The notes: generated by a model not told the origin, from the sequence alone. A stretch of DNA of 64,000 nucleotides from Shinella daejeonensis (GCF_024281235.1 NZ_JAHWXY010000001.1:620001-684000); one strand, 5' to 3'; positions 18,055 through 27,525 are shown, numbered from the stretch's first letter. Made by a program: numbers and translations.

Positions 18055-20505
18055 TCATGCGCGCAGTCTTTCATTCATGGGATCGAAAAGCGGACCATCG
18101 GGCTGGACGACGGCCTTGAAGCGGTCGCCGTAGATTTCCACTTCGATTTGCGTGCCCGCGACGGCAAGCTCGGTCTTCAGCATGCCGAGCGCGATGGATG
18201 TTCCGACGCGATAGCCCCAGTTGCCGGAGGTCGTCTCGCCGACCACCTGACCATCGTGCCAGAGCGTCGACATATAGGGCGCGTCGCATTCGCCGGCCTC
18301 GACGGTCAGCGTCACGAAGCGGCGGGTGACGCCCGCCTGCTTTTCGCGCTCCATCGCCGGCTTGCCCTTGAACATCGGCTTCGACCAGTCGACGAAACGT
18401 TCGAGCCCGCCCTGCAACACGGTGTAATCGGTCGAAAGATCGCCCTTCCAGGCGCGATAGCCCTTTTCGATGCGCAGGCTGTCCAGCGCCTCCATGCCGA
18501 AGGGACGCAGGCCATGCTTTTCGCCCGCCGCCCAGACGGCGTCGAAGATCGCCGCCGTATCCGCGATCTTCGAATGGATTTCCCAGCCCAGTTCACCGGC
18601 GAAGGAAACCCGGACGAGCTGGCACCAGCGGCCGGCGATCCGGCAGCTCTGATGGGTCAGCCAGCCTTTTTGCAGATCGGCGTCGCTGACGTCGGCAAGG
18701 ATGGCGCGCGAATTCGGCCCGGAAAGGATCTGGCAGGAGAAATCGTCCGTCACATTGTCGATCGTGAAATCCGCATTCTCCGGCTTGTGCTTCTCCAGCC
18801 ATTCGAGATCGTGCCACTCGGCGCTGGCCGCGGTGATGAGGAAGAAGGAATCCTCGTCGAGCATCATCACCGACATTTCGGTGACGATGCGGCCCTTGTC
18901 GTCGGAGAAATAGGCGAGGCCGATACGGCCGGGCTTCGGCAGCCTGCCGGTGACGAGCGTCGAAAGCCATGCGCTCGCGCCAGCCCCCTTCACGCGGAAG
19001 CGGGCGAAGCCGGGCAGGTCGAGAATGCCGGCGGCTCCGGTGACGGCGCGGCATTCCTCCTCGATGCGCGGTCGCCAGGGGCCTTCGCGGTTCCATGTCT
19101 GGGTCGCTTCCGCCGACGTGTCGTCGCCGAGCTTTGCATACCACATCGCCCGTTCCCAGCCGTTGTAGGGCCTGAACTGGCCGCCGAGCGCCTTGATGCG
19201 GTCGTGGATCGGCGAGAGTTTCCGGTCGCGGCCCGCCGGCCAGGCGTGCTTTGGAAAATGCATGGCATATTCGTGGCCGTAGATTTCCATGCCCTTGGCC
19301 ACGCAATAATCCTCGTCGGACGCAAAACGCGTAAAGCGGCGCGGATCGCAGGACCACATGTCCCATTCGGTCTCGCCTTCCGTCACCCATTCGGCCAGCA
19401 CCTTGCCTGCCCCGCCCGCCTGGCAGATCCCGAAAGTGAAGACGCAGGCCTCATAGGCGTTCGGCACACCGGGCATCGGCCCGAGAAGGGGATTGCCGTC
19501 CGGCGCATAGGGGATCGGCCCGTTGATCACGCGCGACAGGCCGGCGGTGCCGAGGATCGGCACGCGCTCGACAGCATCGTTCAGATACCATTCGAGGCGG
19601 TCCAGATCATCCGGAAACAGCTGGAACGAGAAATCGTCCGGCATCGGATCGTCCGGCGTCACCCAGTGCGCCTTGCAGTTGCGCTCGTAGGGGCCGAGAT
19701 TCATGCCCGCCTTTTCCTGGCGCAGGTAATAGGAAGAATCCACGTCGCGCAGCAGCGGCAGCTTCTGGCCGGCCTCTTTCGACCAGGCGGCAAGCTCGGG
19801 GATTTCCTCAAAGAGGATATACTGATGGCTCATCACCATCATCGGCACGTCGCGGCCAAACCACTTGCCGACCTCGCGGGCATAATATCCGGCCGCATTG
19901 ACGACCTTCTCGCAGCGGATTTCACCCTGCGGCGTGGAAATCACCCATTCGTCGCCCTCGCGCCTTGCGCCGGTGGCCGGACAGAAGCGGACGACCTTCG
20001 CGCCGAGATCGCGCGCGCCCTTGGCGAGCGCCTGCGTCAGCTGCGCCGGATCGATGTCGCCGTCATAGGGATCGTAGAGCGCGCCCGTCAGGTCGTGCGT
20101 TTCGAGGAAGGGGTACTTCGACCGTATCTCGTCCGGCGACAGGATATCGAGGTCCATGCCCTGATAGCGGCCCATGCCGACGACGCGCTTGAATTCCTGC
20201 AAACGCTCCTTCGAATGGCCGAGGCGGATCGAGCCGGTGACATGGTAGTTCATCGGATAATCGACGCGCTGCCCGAGATCGCGGTAAAGCGAGGCCGAAT
20301 AGCGCTGCATGTTCATGATCGACCACGAGGCGGAGAAGGTCGGCACATTGCCGGCCGCATGCCAGGTGGATCCCGCCGTCAGCTCGTTCTTCTCCAGAAG
20401 GACGCAATCCGTCCAGCCGGCCTTGGCCAGATGGTAGAGGGCCGAAGCGCCGACCACTCCGCCCCCGATGATAACGACCCGTGCATGCGATGGCAGTCCC
20501 GACAT
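18055..20505 (-). CDS. Dimethylglycine dehydrogenase-like flavoprotein (FAD oxidoreductase plus GcvT domains)
   Basis: An 816-residue protein. An N-terminal FAD domain has IIGGGVVGASAL at residues 12-23 and a GSTWHAAG motif, where the His of dimethylglycine and sarcosine dehydrogenases binds FAD covalently. Residues from about 430 form folate-binding GcvT and GcvT-C domains (FMELPGFARFRVKG region and GELGWEIH). Such proteins oxidise N-methylglycines and pass the one-carbon unit to tetrahydrofolate. With the Rieske oxygenase and MttB genes it would continue glycine betaine to dimethylglycine to sarcosine. The start at 20505 has AGGAG at proper distance; it is divergent from a LysR regulator. 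Confidence 0.85.
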   Translation of the reverse strand: MSGLPSHARVVIIGGGVVGASALYHLAKAGWTDCVLLEKNELTAGSTWHAAGNVPTFSASWSIMNMQRYSASLYRDLGQRVDYPMNYHVTGSIRLGHSKERLQEFKRVVGMGRYQGMDLDILSPDEIRSKYPFLETHDLTGALYDPYDGDIDPAQLTQALAKGARDLGAKVVRFCPATGARREGDEWVISTPQGEIRCEKVVNAAGYYAREVGKWFGRDVPMMVMSHQYILFEEIPELAAWSKEAGQKLPLLRDVDSSYYLRQEKAGMNLGPYERNCKAHWVTPDDPMPDDFSFQLFPDDLDRLEWYLNDAVERVPILGTAGLSRVINGPIPYAPDGNPLLGPMPGVPNAYEACVFTFGICQAGGAGKVLAEWVTEGETEWDMWSCDPRRFTRFASDEDYCVAKGMEIYGHEYAMHFPKHAWPAGRDRKLSPIHDRIKALGGQFRPYNGWERAMWYAKLGDDTSAEATQTWNREGPWRPRIEEECRAVTGAAGILDLPGFARFRVKGAGASAWLSTLVTGRLPKPGRIGLAYFSDDKGRIVTEMSVMMLDEDSFFLITAASAEWHDLEWLEKHKPENADFTIDNVTDDFSCQILSGPNSRAILADVSDADLQKGWLTHQSCRIAGRWCQLVRVSFAGELGWEIHSKIADTAAIFDAVWAAGEKHGLRPFGMEALDSLRIEKGYRAWKGDLSTDYTVLQGGLERFVDWSKPMFKGKPAMEREKQAGVTRRFVTLTVEAGECDAPYMSTLWHDGQVVGETTSGNWGYRVGTSIALGMLKTELAVAGTQIEVEIYGDRFKAVVQPDGPLFDPMNERLRA

Positions 20506-20580
20506 TCTCGCTCCTCTTCCTTTGTCCCGGATTTGTGGCAACCAAAGCCCTCTGCGGCAAGCGCAGGATCCGTCTTTATT

Positions 20581-20597
20581 AATCGAAAAATTCGATT
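20581..20597. promoter_or_regulatory. LysR-type operator (T-N11-A dyad)
   Basis: In the divergent gap between the flavoprotein and the LysR gene lies a dyad with 7-base arms, AATCGAA and TTCGATT, separated by AAA. The inner T (20583) and A (20595) give the exact T-N11-A spacing of LysR-type binding sites. It lies 38 bases before the regulator ATG, suiting autoregulation and control of the demethylation operon. Confidence 0.65.
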
Positions 20598-20634
20598 ACC
20601 ATCCGTAGAAACATTCACAAAAAACGGCGTATTC

Positions 20635-21489
20635 ATGCAAATTGTTCTGATTGAGACATTTCTGGACCTGATGGAAACGCGCAATTTCAACCGCACGGCG
20701 GAACGGCTGAACATTACGCAATCAACGGTCACCCACCGCATCAACGCACTGGAGGGAACCTTCGGGCGCAAGCTCTTCGCGCGCAACAAGGGCGGCACGC
20801 AGCCCACCGCGGCGGGCCTGCGCTTCCTCGATCATGCCAAGGCGCTGCAACACCGGTGGCACGAGGCCGCGCGCGCTGTCGAAAGTGCGGGCGCCTATGA
20901 ACGGTCCATGCGCATCGGGCTCCAGCACGATCTTGCCGCCGATTTCGCCGGCGACTGGCTGGCGGCGGTGCGCACCGATCTGCCCGGCACCTCGATCTAT
21001 GTGGAGGTCGACTATTCCAACCAGATGAACCGCGACCTCGGTGCGGGCAATCTCGATCTCGCGATCCTCTTCACTCCGCATTACCTGCCCGACCTGCATT
21101 ACGAGCGTATCGGCGACGTCAGCTATGAGATGGTCAGCAACAGGGTGTCGCAAATCGAGGACGTCAGGCCGGAGGATTACATTCAGGCGGTCTACTCCCC
21201 CGCCTTCGACCGGCTGCATCGCGAGGCGCATCCCGCCCTTTCGACCGCCCCGATCGCCAGCGGCGAGACCACCGCGATCCTTGCCCTGCTGCAAAAGCTC
21301 GGCGGCTCCGCCTTCGTGATGGCCGCCGACGCGCGCCGGCTGTTGCAAAGGGGCGCGGCCGGCCGCGTGGCGGGCGTCGAGCCGATCACCCAGCCCGTCT
21401 ATGCCGCCGTCAACGTCCGCACGCGCCATGCCCACCAGCACCGCAGGATCATAACGGTCATGCAGGCCCTGCTTGCCTCCGCTGCTTGA
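20635..21489 (+). CDS. LysR-family transcriptional regulator
   Basis: A 284-residue regulator. Residues 1-60 are a LysR winged helix (LIETFLDLMETRNFNRTAERLNITQSTVTHRI split across the first 35 residues), followed by the linker helix and a periplasmic-binding-like effector domain. Divergence from the demethylation operon and the dyad between them indicate local control by a methylated amine. No good Shine-Dalgarno is visible before the ATG, but the LysR alignment fixes the start within a few residues. Confidence 0.88.
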   Translation: MQIVLIETFLDLMETRNFNRTAERLNITQSTVTHRINALEGTFGRKLFARNKGGTQPTAAGLRFLDHAKALQHRWHEAARAVESAGAYERSMRIGLQHDLAADFAGDWLAAVRTDLPGTSIYVEVDYSNQMNRDLGAGNLDLAILFTPHYLPDLHYERIGDVSYEMVSNRVSQIEDVRPEDYIQAVYSPAFDRLHREAHPALSTAPIASGETTAILALLQKLGGSAFVMAADARRLLQRGAAGRVAGVEPITQPVYAAVNVRTRHAHQHRRIITVMQALLASAA

Positions 21490-21545
21490 AACGCGCCGCC
21501 GCGACGCTTAAGAACGGCCGGCCGACAGACCGAAGGATCCCCGCC

Positions 21546-21803
21546 ATGACCGCACGCGACCGCTATTCCCGCAAGCTCGAATGCGCCAAATGCGACCACT
21601 CCGGCTATGCCGAAGTGTCGGAGGACGACATGCCGAGCCGCGCGAATCCCGATTTCCGGGTCGATTCGCTACCGCATGGCTTCACCACCGAGCGGGCGTC
21701 GAAATATCCGGACAGGCACATGATCCGCTGCCGCTGCGGCCATGTCTTCAAGTTCCAGCAGAAGACCGTCTACGCCGCCGGCGGCGAGCCGCGGCGATCC
21801 TGA
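21546..21803 (+). CDS. Small zinc-ribbon-like hypothetical protein
   Basis: An 85-residue protein with two cysteine pairs, CAKC near residue 13 and CRC near residue 61, spaced as in a zinc ribbon. The rest is polar and charged. An AAGGA lies before the ATG. It stands alone between a LysR gene and an SDR gene on the other strand. I do not recognise a named family. Confidence 0.6.
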   Translation: MTARDRYSRKLECAKCDHSGYAEVSEDDMPSRANPDFRVDSLPHGFTTERASKYPDRHMIRCRCGHVFKFQQKTVYAAGGEPRRS

Positions 21804-21863
21804 AAGCCGGAGGGGTCGGACGATACCGCCCCGTCCGGAAAGAAAGCGCGGCGGGACGGCCCC

Positions 21864-22637
21864 TCAGCCGCGCCCGACGAGCGGCATCTTCGTCGCCATC
21901 ACCGTCATGGTGAGCACATTCGCGTCGAGCGGCAGGCTAGCCATATAGACGACGGCGTCCGCCACGTGCCGGACGGACATCGTGGGCTCGCTGGCGGTCT
22001 CGCCGTTCGCCTGCAACACGCCGGCGCCCATCTTCGAGGTCATGTCGGTGGCGGCGTTGCCGATATCGATCTGGCCGCAGGCGATGTCGAAGGGCCGGCC
22101 GTCGAGGGCGGTCGACTTGGTCAGGCCGGTGATCGCATGTTTCGTCGCCGTATAGGGCGCGGAATTCGGGCGCGGCGTCGTGGCCGAAATCGACCCGTTG
22201 TTGATGATCCGCCCGCCATGCGGCGTCTGCGCCTTCATCAGGCGGACGGCCTGCTGCGTGCAGAGGAACGCGCCGGTGAGATTGGCCGCCACGACAGAAT
22301 TCCATTGCTCGAAGGAAAGCTCCTCGATCGGCACGGGTGGCGCATTGGTGCCGGCATTGTTGACGAGCACGTCGAGCCGGCCGAATTCCGCACGGATCGC
22401 CTCGAACAACGACTCCACATCGGCGGGATCGCCGATATCGCAGCGGATCGCCCGCACGACATGACCGGTTTCTCCCGAAAGCGTCGCGGCGGCCTCTTCC
22501 AGAACATCCGTCCGCCGTCCGGTGATCACCACCTTGTAGCCCTCGCCGCTCAGCGCCTTGGCGATGGCCAGCCCGATGCCCGTGCCGCCGCCCGTCACGA
22601 GCGCGATCCGTCCCTCTCCGGTCATTTTCCGTTCCAT
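21864..22637 (-). CDS. Short-chain dehydrogenase/reductase (SDR)
   Basis: A classical SDR of about 257 residues. The cofactor loop [10 protein letters not shown] is near residue 13-22, NNAG follows near residue 90, and the catalytic set is Ser of the INNGSISAT strand with Tyr and Lys in YTATKHA. TGRR after the second strand suggests NADP preference. The C-terminal stretch lacks a recognisable specificity motif, so the substrate is unknown. Start choice is uncertain: ATG codons at 22637, 22625 and 22664 are in frame and none has a strong Shine-Dalgarno. Confidence 0.85.
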   Translation of the reverse strand: MERKMTGEGRIALVTGGGTGIGLAIAKALSGEGYKVVITGRRTDVLEEAAATLSGETGHVVRAIRCDIGDPADVESLFEAIRAEFGRLDVLVNNAGTNAPPVPIEELSFEQWNSVVAANLTGAFLCTQQAVRLMKAQTPHGGRIINNGSISATTPRPNSAPYTATKHAITGLTKSTALDGRPFDIACGQIDIGNAATDMTSKMGAGVLQANGETASEPTMSVRHVADAVVYMASLPLDANVLTMTVMATKMPLVGRG

Positions 22638-22720
22638 GTCAGATGCTATCTCCCGGTTCCTCATCGTTGCGACCAGGTATCGATAACGCAAACAGGCCGA
22701 CCGTCAAGCGCCGCCTGCCG

Positions 22721-24076
22721 TCAAGCGCCGCCCGCCGGGGTTTCGGAAAATACGATCCGGGCCTCCAATCCGCCGGCCCGGCCTGGCACCGGCGAGACCA
22801 GCATCAGGCGCGCCTGCATCTGCGCCAGCAATCCGTCGGCGATCGCAAGCCCCAGGCCCGAACCCGCCGCACGTGTGGGGCCCCGGGCGAAACGCTTGCG
22901 CAATGCCGTCAGCTCACGTTCGGAAAAGCACGGTCCGGCGTTGCGGATACGAATGTCGCCCTCGGCGGTCACCGCCAGTTCCACCGGCGCGTCCGGCGCA
23001 CCGTGGATCAATGCATTCTCGACGAGATTGCGCAAAACGATGGCGAAGGCGTCGGCGGTTCCCCTATGCCGCACCTGCGACGACAAGGCGTTGGTGAAAT
23101 GCAACCGCGCAGGATCCTCCAGTTCCCGGTCGAAATCGGCCGCCACCAGCGCCGCGACCTCCGCCGGATCGAAAACGGTCTCCGCAAGGCCCAGTCCCGC
23201 GCTCTCCGCCCGGGCGAGTTGCAGCAGGTTCCCGGCAAGTTTCACCAGCTTCTGCAAGGCCGCCTCGACCTGTTCGGCGCGCTGGCGGCCCGGCATCCCC
23301 TTCAGTTCGTCGACCAGCAGCTGCGTCTGCGCCAGCGCCCCGGCCAGCGGCGTGCGCAATTCGTGGGCGCTGTTGGAGGTGAAGGCGCGTTCGGCCGCCA
23401 GCGCATCGCGCAGCCGCGACAAGAGCAGGTTTACCGACCGCAGGATCGGCTTCAGTTCCCGCGGCAATCCGCGCTCCTCGATGGCCGCGAGATTGCCACC
23501 GTCCTTTTCGCCGATCGCCGCGCGCAGGCCATCGATCGGCGCGAGCGTCCGGCGCACGATGAACAGAACCGTCAGCACCGTCAGGGGAACGATCAGCAGA
23601 ACCGGCAGCAACAGCGCCGCCCCACCTTCCACCGCCGCCTCGGTCCGGTTGACCATGTAATCCGCCACTTGCAGGAAGACCGTGCCGTCCGGCGAGACCA
23701 GCGTGAAAATCCGCCGGACGTCGTCCTGCCAGAAACCCGGCTTCAATGGGGCATCAAACGGGGTCGGAGGCGCACTGCCGGAGCGCAACAGCACCCGCCC
23801 GTCCGCCCCCCGCGCCTGATAGGTGAGATATTCCTCCTTCGTCCCGCCGCCGGGATCGGCCGGCCGGAGATCGGGCAAGCCGTTCGTCTCCCGCACGTCG
23901 CTCAGCACGAGCGGCATCAGCCGCTCCGCCGTTTCCTCCATCGAACTGTCGAAGATCTCGCCGAACTCGTCCTGCATGACGAAAATGCCGAAGCCGACCG
24001 CGACCAGCCAGAAGCCGGTGATCGCCACCGTCAGCCACACCATGAGCTGCCGTGCAAGGCTTGTGCGTTCCCTCAT
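22721..24076 (-). CDS. Sensor histidine kinase
   Basis: A 451-residue membrane sensor. Helix one is at about 10-32 and helix two at about 170-190, flanking a periplasmic domain of roughly 135 residues. A HAMP-like region precedes the H-box SAHELRTPL, where His238 is phosphorylated, and the ATPase domain has NLVENALIHG (N-box) and GSGLGLAIA (G-box). The start overlaps the stop of the response regulator (ATGA). With eptA upstream on the same strand it resembles PmrB/BasS and related QseC-type kinases; the signal is unknown. Confidence 0.88.
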   Translation of the reverse strand: MRERTSLARQLMVWLTVAITGFWLVAVGFGIFVMQDEFGEIFDSSMEETAERLMPLVLSDVRETNGLPDLRPADPGGGTKEEYLTYQARGADGRVLLRSGSAPPTPFDAPLKPGFWQDDVRRIFTLVSPDGTVFLQVADYMVNRTEAAVEGGAALLLPVLLIVPLTVLTVLFIVRRTLAPIDGLRAAIGEKDGGNLAAIEERGLPRELKPILRSVNLLLSRLRDALAAERAFTSNSAHELRTPLAGALAQTQLLVDELKGMPGRQRAEQVEAALQKLVKLAGNLLQLARAESAGLGLAETVFDPAEVAALVAADFDRELEDPARLHFTNALSSQVRHRGTADAFAIVLRNLVENALIHGAPDAPVELAVTAEGDIRIRNAGPCFSERELTALRKRFARGPTRAAGSGLGLAIADGLLAQMQARLMLVSPVPGRAGGLEARIVFSETPAGGA

Positions 24077-24729
24077 CGGCCCAGCCTGTAACCGATGCCG
24101 CGCACCGTTTCGATCGCCGCCCGGCCAAGCTTCTTGCGCAGGCGGCTGACATAGACCTCGACCGTATTGCTCTCGATCTCCGCGCCGAAGGCGTAAAGCG
24201 CCTCCTCGATTTGCGCCTTGGAGACCAGCGCCTCCGGCCGGGCCGCAAGCCGGGCCAGAACCGCCCATTCGCGCCCGGACAGGTCGACCGGCCGTCCGGC
24301 GACACAGACCCGCCGGTCGGCAAGCTGGATCGACAGCGAGCCGGCATCCAGCACGGCCCTTGCCGAACCCGCATGGCGGCGGGTGACCGCCAGTATGCGC
24401 GCGCCGAGCTCCCCGAGATTGAACGGCTTGACGAGATAGTCGTCGGCGCCGGCGTTCAGCCCCTCGATCCGGTCGGAAATCCGGTCGTGAGCGGTCAGGA
24501 TGATCACCGGCGTCGCATCGCCCGCCGCCCGCAGCGCGTCGAGCAGCCCCAGGCCGGAACCGTCCGGCAGGCGCAGATCCAGCAAAACGAGATCATAGGC
24601 CACAGTCGCCGTCGCTTCACGCCCGTTCTCCAGATCACGCATCCAGTCGACGGCGTGCCCGATACCGGCCACATAGTCGCGCACCGCCTCGCCCAGAATG
24701 GCGTCATCCTCGATCAGAAGCACACGCAC
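24073..24729 (-). CDS. OmpR/PhoB-type response regulator
   Basis: A 218-residue regulator. The receiver domain has the acidic pair Asp8/Asp9, phospho-acceptor Asp51 in VLLDLRLPDG, and Lys in DDYLVKPFN. The C-terminal winged helix (about 125-218) ends with ETVRGIGYRLGR, typical of OmpR-class DNA binding. It lies 118 bases downstream of eptA and four bases overlap the kinase, so the three probably form one transcription unit like pmrCAB. Confidence 0.9.
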   Translation of the reverse strand: MRVLLIEDDAILGEAVRDYVAGIGHAVDWMRDLENGREATATVAYDLVLLDLRLPDGSGLGLLDALRAAGDATPVIILTAHDRISDRIEGLNAGADDYLVKPFNLGELGARILAVTRRHAGSARAVLDAGSLSIQLADRRVCVAGRPVDLSGREWAVLARLAARPEALVSKAQIEEALYAFGAEIESNTVEVYVSRLRKKLGRAAIETVRGIGYRLGR

Positions 24730-24847
24730 CCGACATTCCTCGCACCGTCCCGCGCCGGCTTCAAGCCGGAGGTCATCGCAGGGAAAGTGAAATCACGTCC
24801 CGCCGCCAATCTCAACAGCCATACGGTCGTAACGGCGCCCCGCGTCG

Positions 24848-26476
24848 CTAGCTCGTCGCATCGAGGCGGCAGGCGGAGACGATATCGAGGGCCGGGTCGC
24901 GCACGGCCGTCTCGACATGCATCAGCCCCAGCACGGTGTGGAAGAGGTTGTCGTGCGATTGCGGCTTCGTCATCCGCGCATCGAGGCACCCGGCGGAATA
25001 GATCTTTTTCGCCTCCCTGCCGAGCCAGAGCACGAAGGGCACATGCGTCTGCTGCGACGGCGCGATCATATAGGGCGTTCCATGCAGGTAGAGACCGAAT
25101 TCACCAAGCGATTCACCGTGGTCCGACATATAGAGCATCGCCGTATCGAGCCGGCCCTGTTCGCCGGCGAGACGATCGATCACGCTTGCAAGGATATGAT
25201 CGGTGTAGAGGATGGTGTTGTCATAGGCGTTGACGATTTCCTCTTTCGAGCAATCGGAGAATTCCGCACTCCGGCAATCGGGCCTGAAGCGGCGGTAGGA
25301 TTCGGGATAACGCAGATAGTAGGCCGGGCCATGGCTGCCGATCTGGTGGAGAACGAGAACCGTGTCGCGTTTCACCGAACCGATCCAGGCATCGAGCCGG
25401 TCGAGAAGCACCTGATCGATACATTCGCCGTCATTGCACAGGCGCGGATCGCCGTCGCTGATCAGGGACTGTTCGCCGACGCGGGAAGCGACCTGCTTGC
25501 TGCCGGTATTGTTGTCCCACCATTCGACATCGACGCCCGCATGGCTCAGGACGTCGAGCAGGTTCTCGCTCGCAAGAGCCTTTCTATGGGTGTAGTCGGC
25601 GCGGCCGTAGACGGAAAACATGCAGGGCACCGAAACGGCGGTTGCCGTGCCGCAACTGGTCGTATCGGAAAAATAGCGGATATTACGGCCGGCAAGCTCG
25701 GGATTGGTCGGGCGTCCATAGCCGCCGAGCGAGAAATTCTCCGCCCGCGCGGTTTCACCGACCACGATGACCGTGAGACGCGGCTTCCTTTCGCCGGTCG
25801 CCACGGCGGCGATACGGGCGTCTTCGCCCAGCGGCGCGGCGACGATGGCGACCTCCTCGCTCCGGCCGATGGCGAAATGGACGGCGTTGGCGAACGGGAG
25901 GACGGGATTGAGCGTGGCGATCCAGTCGCGGTGCTCGCGCATCGCCGCGGCATAGAAGCGCGCGTGCGAAAGCCCGGTCACCAGCGCGATCGCCACAAGC
26001 GGGAGGATGACGAGGAGATTGCCCGCCAGCTTGCGGGGAAACGGCCGGTGGCGAACCCGGACCCAGACGAGCAGCAGCGACGGCAACGCCGCGAAGATCG
26101 CCATATGCAGCAGGAAGCCCGCAGTGATCAGATGGCCGGCCTCGGCGGGGGTCGTCTCGGCCGCATTGCGCACCATCTCGCTATCGATCAGGACGCCGTA
26201 GCGGTCCATGAACCAGGCGCCCGCCGCCGCCATGAAGATCAGCGTAATGAAAACCGGCTTCATGACGAATTTCACGGAGACCGCCACGAACAGGGCGACA
26301 TGGAGGCAGGCAAGGCCGATGGCGATGGACACGAGCGGCGCCGGCCGGCCGTCCAGATAGAGCCAGGCCTTCGTCCAGAAGCTGTCGTTCAGGATCGAAA
26401 GGACATAGATCGCCGTCACGGCGCTGACGGCGATGCTGCCGATCTGCGGACGGCGAAACGCAAGGGGGTGGAGCAT
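24848..26476 (-). CDS. eptA: Lipid A phosphoethanolamine transferase
   Basis: A 542-residue inner-membrane enzyme of the EptA/MCR family. Five hydrophobic segments occupy residues 1-175; the periplasmic alkaline-phosphatase-fold domain follows. The nucleophile is Thr277 in TSCGTATAVSVPCMFS, and metal ligands occur in VGETARAENFS and MSDHGESLGE. Paired cysteines (LCNDGEC, PDCRS with SDCS) match the disulfides of the family. It adds phosphoethanolamine to lipid A or a related lipid, lowering binding of cationic peptides. The adjoining two-component genes suggest control as in pmrCAB. Confidence 0.9.
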   Translation of the reverse strand: MLHPLAFRRPQIGSIAVSAVTAIYVLSILNDSFWTKAWLYLDGRPAPLVSIAIGLACLHVALFVAVSVKFVMKPVFITLIFMAAAGAWFMDRYGVLIDSEMVRNAAETTPAEAGHLITAGFLLHMAIFAALPSLLLVWVRVRHRPFPRKLAGNLLVILPLVAIALVTGLSHARFYAAAMREHRDWIATLNPVLPFANAVHFAIGRSEEVAIVAAPLGEDARIAAVATGERKPRLTVIVVGETARAENFSLGGYGRPTNPELAGRNIRYFSDTTSCGTATAVSVPCMFSVYGRADYTHRKALASENLLDVLSHAGVDVEWWDNNTGSKQVASRVGEQSLISDGDPRLCNDGECIDQVLLDRLDAWIGSVKRDTVLVLHQIGSHGPAYYLRYPESYRRFRPDCRSAEFSDCSKEEIVNAYDNTILYTDHILASVIDRLAGEQGRLDTAMLYMSDHGESLGEFGLYLHGTPYMIAPSQQTHVPFVLWLGREAKKIYSAGCLDARMTKPQSHDNLFHTVLGLMHVETAVRDPALDIVSACRLDATS

Positions 26477-26504
26477 GGGGCTTCCTTTTCCGGCGAAACA
26501 GCCC

Positions 26505-26521
26505 GGCCGTCCGTGACGGCC
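26505..26521 (-). terminator. Hairpin downstream of the isomerase gene
   Basis: A 7-bp stem GGCCGTC / GACGGCC with a 3-base loop lies between the stop of the TIM-barrel isomerase (26588) and the eptA start, both on the minus strand. It could end the sugar operon before eptA. The following sequence has only a short T stretch, so strength is uncertain. Confidence 0.45.
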
Positions 26522-26587
26522 GCTAAACGCCTCCCATGCTCTTCAAACCTGACATGCCGCTGAACGCCGGCGGATACCCGCGCGACG

Positions 26588-27484
26588 TCAGGCCGGCAGG
26601 TGAGGCATCGCCACCAGTTCGGCCTTGCGCCGCGCGGTTTGAAGGCCAAGCTCGATGAAGCGATGGGCATGGCCGGCAAGCGCCACATTGTCCGTCCACA
26701 GATTGCGCCAGATGGCGGTTTTCAGCGACAGATCCTTGTCGACGATGGTGGTGGAAAAGGACTCGAAGGTCACATAATCGTCCCAGCCGATCGCGACCAG
26801 CGCGTCGAAGATCGCGGAAAAGTCGATGGTGCCGGTGCCGAGGTAGCCGCGATGGCTTTCGCCGATATGCACATAGCCGATCCTGTCGGCGGCATGGCGG
26901 ATCGCCAGCCCTACATCCGCCTCCTCGATATTCATATGGAACGTGTCGAGATGCAGGAAGATATTGGAGGCCCCGGTATCCCGGATATAGGCCATGCCCT
27001 GCGCTGCGGTATTGAGCATGTTGCTCTCGAAGCGATTGACGATTTCGAGATTGAGCGTGACGCCCGCCGCCCTTGCGCGATCGGCGACCTTCGAAAGCGT
27101 CGCCACGCTCGTGTCCCAGCCCTTGCGGGTCAGCGTCCGCTCCTGCTTGCCATGGGAGGAACTCAGGATGCCGGCCAGCTTGCTGCCACCGAGATCACGC
27201 ACCAGTGCGACGGCCTTGTCGAGGATATCCACCCCTTTCGCCACCACCGCGCCGTCATCGCTGGAAATATCGCCTTCCGGCGGCAGCCCCATGCTGATCG
27301 CCACGTCGAGGCCGAGGTCGCGAAGACGGCCCGAAAGCCAGCCGACATCGACTTGCGCGGGGTCGAGATAGGAAAACTCAATGAGCTTGAAACCGAGCTT
27401 GTGTGTGCTTTCAAGCGCTTTTTCAAGCTCGGCGCGCGAGGAGCCTGCGCTCCAGACGAAGGAGTGAACACCGATTTTCGACAT
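26588..27484 (-). CDS. Sugar phosphate isomerase/epimerase (TIM barrel, AP-endonuclease-2 fold)
   Basis: A 298-residue cytoplasmic protein of the xylose-isomerase-like TIM-barrel superfamily. Metal-binding segments are visible as LNLEIVNRFESN (Glu of strand 5), LHLDTFHMNIEE (Asp and His) and VHIGESHRGYLG, followed by YVTFESF with the last Glu. These fit ketose 3-epimerases and related isomerases. It is the last gene of the minus-strand sugar operon after the binding protein. It probably interconverts the imported sugar or a keto form of it; the exact substrate is unknown. No strong Shine-Dalgarno is visible. Confidence 0.82.
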   Translation of the reverse strand: MSKIGVHSFVWSAGSSRAELEKALESTHKLGFKLIEFSYLDPAQVDVGWLSGRLRDLGLDVAISMGLPPEGDISSDDGAVVAKGVDILDKAVALVRDLGGSKLAGILSSSHGKQERTLTRKGWDTSVATLSKVADRARAAGVTLNLEIVNRFESNMLNTAAQGMAYIRDTGASNIFLHLDTFHMNIEEADVGLAIRHAADRIGYVHIGESHRGYLGTGTIDFSAIFDALVAIGWDDYVTFESFSTTIVDKDLSLKTAIWRNLWTDNVALAGHAHRFIELGLQTARRKAELVAMPHLPA

Positions 27485-27525
27485 GAACCCGGCCGCTTTC
27501 AGATCGTTGCAAACTGGAGGGAAAC

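Noticed and set aside
26477-26587. Response-regulator binding site before eptA
   Set aside because: A loose direct repeat (TTCAG, TCAG) can be seen, but it is too short and imperfect to report as a site.
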